From NCBI GenBank assembly GCA_002405525.1, contig DHLY01000063.1, positions 19,454-30,802 of the forward strand: a DNA stretch of 11,349 bases, written 5' to 3'. Positions 5,733-11,349 of the stretch are shown here, one piece after another; position 1 is the first letter of the stretch, and every line of letters begins with the position of its first letter. The notes under the pieces were generated by a model. It ran no database searches. It was not told the origin of the DNA and saw nothing but the letters and a program-made list of their open reading frames with translations. Both the position numbers and the translations under genes were made by a program. The stretch comes from Proteobacteria bacterium UBA4656. GTDB lineage: Bacteria; Pseudomonadota; Gammaproteobacteria; Xanthomonadales; Ahniellaceae.

Positions 5733-7669
5733 CAGACGCCGCGCGCCGCGCCGCGGCCCGCCGACCGGAGCAGCAGCCAGCCGACCAGCGCCAGCACCGC
5801 GAGCCCCACCCCCTGTCCGAAGTGCAGGTCGGCTGGCAGCGCCAGCACGTCGGCGCGCTCGCTGATCACGATCGGCACCGCGATCGCGATGCCCATCAGG
5901 GCCTCGCCGGTGATCAGGCCGGCGGCGAACAGCGTGCCCGGGCGATGCACGCGGTCGCGGGCGGCCTCGTCGTGCGCGGCCACGCCGGCGCGGCGTTCGA
6001 CCAGGTGCGCCAGCAGGCCGCCGAGGAAGATCGGCACCATCAGTTCCAGCGGCAGGTAGATGCCGATGGCCGCGGCCAGCACCGGCACCCGGAAGCTCGA
6101 CCCGCGCGCCTTCAGCCAGCCGTCGAAGGCGATGATTGCCGCGCCCACCACGCCGCCGAGCGCGATCATGTCCCACGGCAGTTCGCCGCCGAACATGCCC
6201 TTGGCCACCGAGGCCATCAGGGTCGCCTGCGGCGCGTTGAGCGAGTTCGGATGTTCCGCCGTCGCCGGGCCGATGCCGTAGGCCTGGGCCAGCAGGTTCA
6301 GCACCGGCGCCATCACCAGTGCGCAGGACAAAGCGCCGATGCCGAGCATCAGCTGCTGCTTCCACGGCGTCGCACCCACGATGTAGCCGGCCTTGAGGTC
6401 CTGCAGGTTGTCGCCGCCGACCGCGGCCGCGCAGCACACCACCGCGCCGATCATGATCGCCGCCACCGCGCCGATCGGCGAATCCGCGCCCAGCAGCAGC
6501 ATCAGCACCACCGAGGCGAACAGGATGGTGGCGATGGTGATGCCCGACACCGGGTTGTTCGACGAGCCCACCAGACCCGCGAGGTAGGCCGACACCGACA
6601 CGAACAGGAAGCCGGCCACCACCATGATGACCGCCATCGGCACGCTCACCGTCCAGCGCCCCACGATGGCCTGGTAGAGCAGCAGCAGCGGGATCACGAA
6701 CAGCACCAGTGAAACCAGCATCCACTTCATCGGCAGGTCGCGCTCGGTTTCGGAGACGTTCGCGTCGCTGCCCTTGCGCGCCGCCGCGATGCCGCTGCGG
6801 ACGCCCGAGAGCAGCGACTTGCGCAGCGAGAACAGGGTCCAGATGCCGCCGACCAGCATCGCGCCCACGCCGAGGAAGCGGATCTTGTCGCCGCGGATCA
6901 CGCCGGCCGCATCGGCTGCCGACAGGCCGGCCAGCCGCGCCGCCATCGCCGGATCGAAGCTCGGCGCGAGCCAGTGGTAGAGCGGGATCGCGATGTTGTA
7001 CGACAGCACCGCGCCCGACAGCACCACGATGCCGATGTTGAGCCCCACGATGTAGCCCACGCCGAGCAGGGCCGGCGACAGGTTGGTGCCCATGTAGCCG
7101 AGGTACTTGCCCATGAAGCCGGCCACCGCGGCGTTGTCCGGGATCATGCGCAGGCCGCTTTCGGCGGCCAGCTTCACGAAGCCGCCGATCGCGGCGGAGA
7201 AGCCGAGGATCTTCAGGCCCGGGCCCGGGTTGTCACCCGCCTTGAGCACTTCCGCCGCCGCCTTGCCCTCGGGGAAGGGCAGCGGATCTTCCACGATCAT
7301 CGTGCGCCGCAGCGGCACCGAGAACAGCACGCCGAGCAGGCCGCCCAAGCCCGCGATCGCCAGCACCCAGGAGTACTTGAAGTCCTGCCAATAGCCCAGG
7401 ATCAGCAGGGCGGGGATGGTGAAGATCACGCCGGCGGCGATCGATGATCCCGCCGACGCGCCGGTCTGGACGATGTTGTTCTCGAGGATCGTGCCGCCGC
7501 CGAGCACGCGCAGCACCGCCATCGACACCACCGCTGCCGGAATCGCGGTGGCGATGGTCAGGCCGGCGAACAGGCCCAGGTAGGTGTTGGCCGCGGCGAG
7601 GATCATCGCCAGCACGATCGACAGCAGTACGGCGCGGAACGACAGCTGGCGCATGGCCGGAACGCTCAT
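5732..7669 (-). CDS. OPT-family oligopeptide transporter
   Basis: The 645-residue polytopic inner-membrane protein belongs to the OPT family (oligopeptide / metal-chelate transporters). Family-typical segments are visible: PFPEGKAAAEVLKAG at 131-145, SSNNPVSGITI at 369-379, GGDNLQDLKAGYIVGATP at 418-434 and GLITGEALMGI near 584-594. Many hydrophobic stretches are consistent with 14-16 helices; a polar cytoplasm-like loop lies near 285-315 (RKGSDANVSETERDLP). The first helix begins about residue 12 (AVLLSIVLAMILAAANTYLG). The ATG at 7669 is chosen because GGGGAGG lies 5 bases upstream and the family N-terminus starts right there. The open frame runs on upstream to 7870, but that part is low-complexity leader. 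Transport is proton-coupled in characterised relatives; the substrate (peptides or peptide-like metal chelates) cannot be read from the sequence. Confidence 0.95.
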   Translation of the reverse strand: MSVPAMRQLSFRAVLLSIVLAMILAAANTYLGLFAGLTIATAIPAAVVSMAVLRVLGGGTILENNIVQTGASAGSSIAAGVIFTIPALLILGYWQDFKYSWVLAIAGLGGLLGVLFSVPLRRTMIVEDPLPFPEGKAAAEVLKAGDNPGPGLKILGFSAAIGGFVKLAAESGLRMIPDNAAVAGFMGKYLGYMGTNLSPALLGVGYIVGLNIGIVVLSGAVLSYNIAIPLYHWLAPSFDPAMAARLAGLSAADAAGVIRGDKIRFLGVGAMLVGGIWTLFSLRKSLLSGVRSGIAAARKGSDANVSETERDLPMKWMLVSLVLFVIPLLLLYQAIVGRWTVSVPMAVIMVVAGFLFVSVSAYLAGLVGSSNNPVSGITIATILFASVVLMLLLGADSPIGAVAAIMIGAVVCCAAAVGGDNLQDLKAGYIVGATPWKQQLMLGIGALSCALVMAPVLNLLAQAYGIGPATAEHPNSLNAPQATLMASVAKGMFGGELPWDMIALGGVVGAAIIAFDGWLKARGSSFRVPVLAAAIGIYLPLELMVPIFLGGLLAHLVERRAGVAAHDEAARDRVHRPGTLFAAGLITGEALMGIAIAVPIVISERADVLALPADLHFGQGVGLAVLALVGWLLLRSAGRGAARGV

Positions 7670-7694
7670 GGAACCTCCCCGGTGATGTTGACGG

Positions 7695-7721
7695 GGCCGC
7701 GCATGCCCCACGCACGCGGCC
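7695..7721 (-). repeat. Inverted repeat in the transporter 5' leader
   Basis: On the transporter's strand GGCCGCG (7715-7721) pairs perfectly over 7 bp with CGCGGCC (7695-7701), and two further G-T pairs are possible. It lies 26-52 bases upstream of the ATG, just before the ribosome site. It may be an operator or a leader hairpin; the effect is not known. Confidence 0.5.
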
Positions 7722-7729
7722 GGTGGCGC

Positions 7730-7735
7730 AGCATA
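7730..7735 (-). promoter_or_regulatory. Possible -10 element for the OPT transporter
   Basis: On the minus strand TATGCT within GGCTATGCTGCG lies about 60 bases before the transporter ATG. No good -35 is seen 17 bases upstream. If used, the hairpin at 7695-7721 would be in the leader RNA. Confidence 0.3.
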
Positions 7736-7760
7736 GCCGCGCGAAGGCCCCGTCGCGCGA

Positions 7761-7798
7761 GCCCCTCTCCCCTCGCGGGAGGGGCAGGGGTGAGGGGC
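7761..7798. repeat. GC-rich intergenic hairpin repeat (CCCCTCTCCC...GGGGTGAGGGGC type)
   Basis: This 38-base element starts GCCCCTC (7761-7767) and ends GAGGGGC (7792-7798), a perfect 7-bp outer inverted repeat. An alternative inner hairpin pairs CCTCTCCC (7764-7771) with GGGAGGGG (7777-7784) around a 5-base loop, with one G-T pair. The pattern 'cccctctccc ... gggagggg caggggtgagggg' is one I know as a widely dispersed intergenic repeat in Proteobacteria, including Xanthomonadaceae. Only one copy is in this window, so the repeat status comes from recognition. Confidence 0.6.
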
Positions 7799-7891
7799 AG
7801 CGCAACGCGAAGGCGACGGGTCGGCGCGGTCGCGCCCCTTTCCTCCCCGATCCATCACCCGCAGCAGCACTCACCCCCGCGACGGCATGGC

Positions 7892-7897
7892 TATCAT
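7892..7897 (+). promoter_or_regulatory. Possible -10 element for the halogenase gene
   Basis: TATCAT within GGCTATCATCGG is a 5-of-6 match to the sigma-70 -10 box and lies 28 bases before the halogenase ATG. The -35 region about 7869-7874 is poor. The resulting leader would be about 20 bases. Confidence 0.4.
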
Positions 7898-7924
7898 CGG
7901 CTGTCCCCCGCCCGCACAGCCGCC

Positions 7925-9454
7925 ATGCCCGCCGATCCCTCGACCCCACTGCGCATCCTGATCCTCGGCGGCGGCACCGCCGGCTGGATGGCCGCCAGCC
8001 TCATGGCCAAGCGCTGGGAAGGCCGCCCGGTCGAGATCACCCTGCTCGAATCGCCCGAGATCGGCATCGTCGGCGTCGGCGAGGGCAGCACCCCGCAGTT
8101 GAAGGGTTTCTTCGACACGCTCGGCATCGCCGAAGCCACATGGATGCCGCGCTGCAACGCCACCTTCAAGACCGCGATCCGCTCCGTCGGCTGGAGCACC
8201 CGGCCCGGCTTCGAGGCCTACTACCATCCCTTCAAGACCGATCTCGACGACCGCAGCGCGCCGGCGTTCTACTTCAACACCGTGCTGCGCCGGCGCGGCG
8301 TGGACGTGCCCGCGCACCCGGACCGCTTCTTCGTCGACGCAGCCCTGGCGCAGCGCCGCCTGGCGCCGCACCCCGCGCATTCCTTCCCCTTCCGCGCCTT
8401 CTACGGCTACCACTTCGACGCCTACCTGATCGGCGCCTACCTGCGCGAATGGGCCACCGCGCGCGGCGTGCGCCACCTCGAAGGCACGGTCGCGCGCGTC
8501 GAACAGGCCGACGACGGCACGATCCGCGCCGTGCACGCCGATGGCGATCGCCGCATCGAGGCCGATTTCTTCATCGACTGCTCGGGTTTCCGTTCGCTGC
8601 TGCTGCAGGGCGCGCTCGGCGTGCCCTTCCTGCCGTTCGGCGCCAACCTGTTCAACGACGCCGCCGTGGCCCTGCCCACGCCGCACGACGAACGCCCCAT
8701 CGCCCCGCAGACCACCGCCACCGCGCTGCGCTTCGGCTGGGCCTGGCGCATCCCGCTGACCAACCGCGTCGGCAACGGCTACGTCTACAGCACGCGCTAC
8801 ACCACGCCCGAAGACGCCGAACGCGAGCTGCGCGCGCATCTGCGGATCGGCGATGAAGTCCCCGCCCGCCACCTGCGCATGCGCGTCGGCCGAGTGGCCC
8901 AGCCGTGGTCGCACAATTGCCTCGCCGTCGGCCTCTCGCAGGGCTTCATCGAACCGCTCGAAGCCACCGCCCTGCACCTGGTGCAGGAAACCATCGAGCG
9001 ATTCATGGAAGCCTTCGAAGGCGGTGGCCTCGGTCCCGCCAAACGCGACGCCCTCAACCGCGAGATCAACGGCCGTTTCGAAGGCGTGCGCGACTACATC
9101 GTCTGTCGCTACAAGGCCAATACCCGCAGCGACACGCCCTACTGGCGCGACGCCGCCGCGCTCGATGCACTGTCGGACTCGCTGCGCGGGCTGCTGCACT
9201 GCTGGCTGCAGGGCGGCGACCTGGCCGCCGAGATTGACCGCCAGGGCATCGGCCTGTGGTTCGGCGGCATGTCCTGGCACTGCCTGCTCGGCGGCTACGG
9301 TGTGTATCCCGATCCGTCGACGCTGCGCCCGCCGACCGCGCGGGAGACGCCGTTCGATCCGGCCAAGATCGAAGATTTCATTGCCCGTTGCTGCTTGAAC
9401 TTCCCGGCGCATGAGGAGGTGCTGGCGGGGCAGGGGATGGAGTCTCCCGGATGA
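7925..9454 (+). CDS. Flavin-dependent halogenase, tryptophan-halogenase family, substrate unknown
   Basis: The 509-residue product has the family hallmarks. The FAD-binding GGGTAGW is at residues 15-21. Lys82 (NATFKTAIRSVGW) aligns with PrnA Lys79. FIDCSG is near residue 218, the WAWRIP form of the WxWxIP motif is at 272-277, and FIEPLEAT includes Glu346, aligning with PrnA Glu346. Together Lys and Glu handle the hypohalous acid made by reduced FAD, oxygen and halide. A reductase is needed in trans; none is nearby. The C-terminus (LWFGGMSWHCLLGGYGVYPD, Trp451) differs from the PrnA segment that holds tryptophan, and the 'PLESTG' halide loop reads PLEATA. It therefore fits the broader halogenase-like group often found in proteobacterial TonB-receptor loci, though no such receptor is seen here. 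The ATG at 7925 places GGGTAGW at the usual distance from the start; upstream in-frame starts would run through the intergenic repeat. No good ribosome site is visible. It is divergent from the transporter. Confidence 0.92.
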   Translation: MPADPSTPLRILILGGGTAGWMAASLMAKRWEGRPVEITLLESPEIGIVGVGEGSTPQLKGFFDTLGIAEATWMPRCNATFKTAIRSVGWSTRPGFEAYYHPFKTDLDDRSAPAFYFNTVLRRRGVDVPAHPDRFFVDAALAQRRLAPHPAHSFPFRAFYGYHFDAYLIGAYLREWATARGVRHLEGTVARVEQADDGTIRAVHADGDRRIEADFFIDCSGFRSLLLQGALGVPFLPFGANLFNDAAVALPTPHDERPIAPQTTATALRFGWAWRIPLTNRVGNGYVYSTRYTTPEDAERELRAHLRIGDEVPARHLRMRVGRVAQPWSHNCLAVGLSQGFIEPLEATALHLVQETIERFMEAFEGGGLGPAKRDALNREINGRFEGVRDYIVCRYKANTRSDTPYWRDAAALDALSDSLRGLLHCWLQGGDLAAEIDRQGIGLWFGGMSWHCLLGGYGVYPDPSTLRPPTARETPFDPAKIEDFIARCCLNFPAHEEVLAGQGMESPG

Positions 9455-9901
9455 GTCGATGCTGCTCGAGCCATCGGTTCATGCATTGCGGGCGCGGCGC
9501 CAGCCAGTGTTTCGGAGTCGGCTGTTCCTTGCCCGATCCCTCGGGCCCTTTCGGCGCCGCGCAGGCGATGCCGTCGGGCTTGGACGGGACGCGCGCGGGC
9601 GCGACTGGCGGTGATCTGCCGATGCATCGCATAGGATGCGCCGCGAGCGACGGTGGAACCGGCGCGCCGGCGGCTGCCGCGGTCGCGCCGGACAGGCAAG
9701 TTGGCCCACACCGGCCGAATGGTGTCGGACAGCGAGGCCGAACGGGTCGGGGTATTGATGGTGATGCCCATCGCGCAGTTGCCGCCGAGCGACACCCGCG
9801 GGACCGACCGCAGGCATCCTCGGGTCGTGCACGAGCGCTCCCGGCGAGATCGTGGCCTCGTCGCATGCGGAAAGAATCTGTGCTGACCCCCGAGTCCGGG
9901 A
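9455..9901. other. 447-bp gap without a convincing gene; possible degraded sequence
   Basis: No frame gives a product I recognise. A short hairpin CGATG (9457-9461) / CATCG (9472-9476) follows the halogenase stop and could help end transcription, but it lacks a T-run. On the minus strand the frame through about 9795-9690 gives a protein-like stretch (GGNCAMGITINTPTRSASLS, then LSDTIRPVWANLPVRRD) that turns into arginine-rich translation. Another minus frame upstream (about 9930-9800) reads ISPGALVHDPRMPAVGPAG. Sensible stretches that switch frame could be the remains of a broken gene, but this may be chance in GC-rich DNA. Confidence 0.3.
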
Positions 9902-9920
9902 ATGTGCGTCCGAGAGTCCG
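9892..9920. promoter_or_regulatory. Direct repeat GAGTCCG x2, possible operator near the regulator start
   Basis: GAGTCCG occurs at 9892-9898 and 9914-9920, start to start 22 bases, about two helical turns, with similar flanks. AraC-family proteins commonly bind direct repeats at about this spacing. If the regulator starts at 10007 the pair is about 90-115 bases upstream, a fitting autoregulatory position. This is speculative. Confidence 0.2.
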
Positions 9921-11044
9921 AGGCGCATCTTGTTCACGGTGAAGCTCTCGGCGGTGCGGGGTTTTCGGGGGCTGCGGACGTTCCAGACGATGGCTGGGCG
10001 TCTGCAGTGACTGCTTTCGTGCTGATTGCGCTGGCTGGCGGCTGCAGCGCCATGGCCGCCGTACTGGCGGTTGCTCTCGTCGTTGCGCCCCGCCACATGC
10101 CGATGCCGCGCTCGGCGCTGCTCGGCGGCACCGCGATGCTGGTCGGGCTGACCCATACCGTGTGGCAGCACGTCGGCCTCGCTGCGCTCGGGCCGGATTC
10201 CGCACCGCCCTGGGTCTATGGGGCCGGGTTGTTCGCACAGAGCTGGGGCTTCTATGCCTTGCTGTCCGGCGTGTTGCAACCGACGGATCGCAAGCGTCCG
10301 GTGCTCTGGGCCAGCGGCCTGCTCAGTATCGGCTGGGCCTGGTGGATCCCGTCGTCATGGGCCGTTCCGGTGTCGCTGGCCATCGGAACCGGTTACTCGC
10401 TGCACCTTGGCGTGCTGCTGTATCGCTTGCGCGCGACGCGCCGCTGGTTCGTCGTGGAATTGCCGGTGGTGGGTGCATTCGCGCTCATGGGGGTGGCGGT
10501 GGGAGCGACAGGCGCTCTGGCGCCCCAGCACGTGGGCTGGGACGCGTTCGCGCTGGCCTATTCGTGGCAGATCATGCTGGGCTACCTGCTGGTGACGGGC
10601 CTGTTGCTGCTGGTACCCGATCTCGCGGCGAAGACCCAGGAAGCGGTCGCGAGCAGCTACGCACAAAGCGCCTTGGGCAAGGTCGACGTGCCCGCCGCGG
10701 TCGAGCGCTTGCGGGTCCTGTTCGAGTCGGAACACCTCTATCGCGATGAAGACCTTGGATTGGCCAAACTGGCCCGTCGCGTCGAGCTGACCCCGCACCA
10801 GCTTTCCGAACTGCTCAATGTGCGCTTCGGCGAAAGCTTCTCGCGCTTCGTGCGGCGCCACCGCGTGGCCGCGGCGAAGCGCATGCTGGTCGACGAGCCG
10901 CGGGCGTCGGTGTTGTCGGTCGGATTGTCGGTCGGATTCGGATCACAGTCGACCTTCTACGCCGCGTTCAAAGATGAAACCGGGGTTGTGCCGGGTGAAT
11001 TCCGACGCCGGAATCTCCCGTCCGATCCGTCCGGAGCCCCGTAA
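9902..11044 (+). CDS. AraC-family regulator with seven-helix membrane N-terminus
   Basis: Counting from the ATG at 9902 there are 380 residues. Hydrophobic segments at about 37-62, 71-95, 104-125, 133-149, 153-175, 182-206 and 214-238 predict seven membrane helices. A linker follows, then an AraC/XylS-type double helix-turn-helix at about 277-372. Its signature pieces are LGLAKLARRVELTPHQLSEL, FSRFVRRHRVAAAKRML and LSVGFGSQSTFYAAFKDETG. It should sense something in or at the membrane and bind DNA from there; the ligand is unknown. The start is uncertain: residues 1-35 are polar, have no recognisable similarity and have no good ribosome site. A GTG at 10007 (residue 36) would start the protein right at helix 1 with 345 residues and is a serious alternative, also without a clear ribosome site. 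The membrane protein gene begins 111 bases downstream on the same strand, suggesting a linked pair. Confidence 0.88.
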   Translation: MCVRESEAHLVHGEALGGAGFSGAADVPDDGWASAVTAFVLIALAGGCSAMAAVLAVALVVAPRHMPMPRSALLGGTAMLVGLTHTVWQHVGLAALGPDSAPPWVYGAGLFAQSWGFYALLSGVLQPTDRKRPVLWASGLLSIGWAWWIPSSWAVPVSLAIGTGYSLHLGVLLYRLRATRRWFVVELPVVGAFALMGVAVGATGALAPQHVGWDAFALAYSWQIMLGYLLVTGLLLLVPDLAAKTQEAVASSYAQSALGKVDVPAAVERLRVLFESEHLYRDEDLGLAKLARRVELTPHQLSELLNVRFGESFSRFVRRHRVAAAKRMLVDEPRASVLSVGLSVGFGSQSTFYAAFKDETGVVPGEFRRRNLPSDPSGAP

Positions 11045-11141
11045 GCCATTGATTCGGAAGGCACATGGTCACGGTGTATTCCGCATCGATCGGTTCGGAC
11101 GCATGCACCGCCGGCGGGCGCCAAGGTGGCAGGGAACCCAC

Positions 11142-11149
11142 CGCGGAGA
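11142..11149 (+). promoter_or_regulatory. Ribosome binding site for the right-edge gene
   Basis: CGCGGAGA centred about 9 bases before the ATG at 11156 contains GGAGA, a good Shine-Dalgarno match, and supports a start here that simple length filters would miss. Confidence 0.5.
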
Positions 11150-11155
11150 CCCGCC

Positions 11156-11349
11156 ATGCCGACTGAAAGTTCTTTCTTCCTCTCCCAAGCCACCTACGGC
11201 CTGTACCTCGCGATTTCGATCGCTCTGACGGTCTGGGTGGCACGCGTCCTGACCCACACGGGGGAGACCTTCCTCGTCCGGTGTTTCGGCCATGACGCCG
11301 ACCTCGCCCGTTCGACCAATCGCCTGCTCGTGATCGGTTTCTACCTCGT
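11156..11349 (+). CDS. Integral membrane protein, unknown function (3' end beyond window)
   Basis: The frame from the ATG at 11156 is open to the window end and gives 64 residues plus two bases. It opens MPTESSFFLSQATYGLYLAI, with a membrane helix at about 13-32. A polar loop (THTGETFLVRCFGHDADLAR) follows, and a second hydrophobic stretch begins NRLLVIGFYL. The wording 'N.LLV.GFYL' after a first helix is familiar from conserved bacterial membrane proteins without assigned function; I do not give one. It follows the membrane-tethered AraC regulator on the same strand by 111 bases, with no visible terminator between them, so regulation by that protein or co-transcription is plausible. Confidence 0.8.
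   Translation, partial: MPTESSFFLSQATYGLYLAISIALTVWVARVLTHTGETFLVRCFGHDADLARSTNRLLVIGFYL

Noticed and set aside
5822..6712. Plus-strand frame of 296 residues opposite the OPT transporter
   Set aside because: Composition is dominated by His, Arg and Gln, as expected from antisense of a membrane protein gene; no motif.
7871..9412. Minus-strand frame of 513 residues opposite the halogenase
   Set aside because: Antisense shadow of a gene with intact family motifs; no recognisable domain.
9451..9942. Plus-strand frame of 163 residues after the halogenase
   Set aside because: No recognisable domain, no ribosome site, mixed low-complexity translation; treated as gap.
10913..10936. Perfect 12-bp tandem repeat (TTGTCGGTCGGA x2) inside the AraC domain
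   Set aside because: It encodes LSVGLSVG, which matches the normal family sequence (like SVLSIGLSVGF) with no added residues, so it is not an insertion.
1..11349. CRISPR arrays, tRNA or rRNA genes, insertion sequences, phage or toxin-antitoxin modules
   Set aside because: No spaced direct repeat series, tRNA-like fold, transposase, integrase or toxin pair was seen on either strand.

Overview
The window looks like chromosomal DNA from a high-GC gammaproteobacterium of the Xanthomonadaceae (Lysobacter/Luteimonas/Xanthomonas-like). The reasons are strong G/C preference at third codon positions, a lysine-tailed HU protein, an exported tricorn-like S41 protease, a DUF3014 protein and a GC-rich intergenic repeat of a kind frequent in these genomes. 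The assignment is inference from gene content, not from a marker gene. No tRNA, rRNA, CRISPR array, insertion sequence or phage gene was seen.

Layout, left to right. The left edge is a run of 17 C that cuts into the 3' end of a minus-strand HU-family DNA-binding protein gene (to 431). A divergent spacer with a strong inverted repeat (602-625) separates it from a plus-strand gene for an exported tricorn-like protease (721-4029). Next come a membrane-anchored DUF3014 protein (4239-5117) and a small exported six-cysteine protein with a possible PilN-like fold and a DUF4124-like tail (5245-5703). The latter converges on a minus-strand OPT-family peptide transporter (5732-7669). A 255-bp divergent spacer holds a GC-rich hairpin repeat, a hairpin in the transporter leader and candidate promoters. 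It leads to a plus-strand flavin-dependent halogenase of the tryptophan-halogenase family (7925-9454).

About 450 bp without a convincing gene follow (9455-9901). Then comes an AraC-type regulator fused behind seven predicted membrane helices (9902-11044) and the first 64 codons of a membrane protein on the same strand (11156 to the right edge).

How the genes may work together: most look like independent housekeeping or accessory transcription units. The tricorn-like protease (periplasmic, cleaving peptides) and the OPT transporter (peptide import) are compatible with peptide scavenging, but they are separate units on opposite strands. The most suggestive association is the membrane-tethered AraC regulator with the adjoining membrane protein, which could form a membrane-sensing module. 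The halogenase has an intact catalytic Lys/Glu pair but lacks the tryptophan-binding segment of PrnA, so its substrate is open. I do not see a clear new multi-gene defence, mobile or biosynthetic system.
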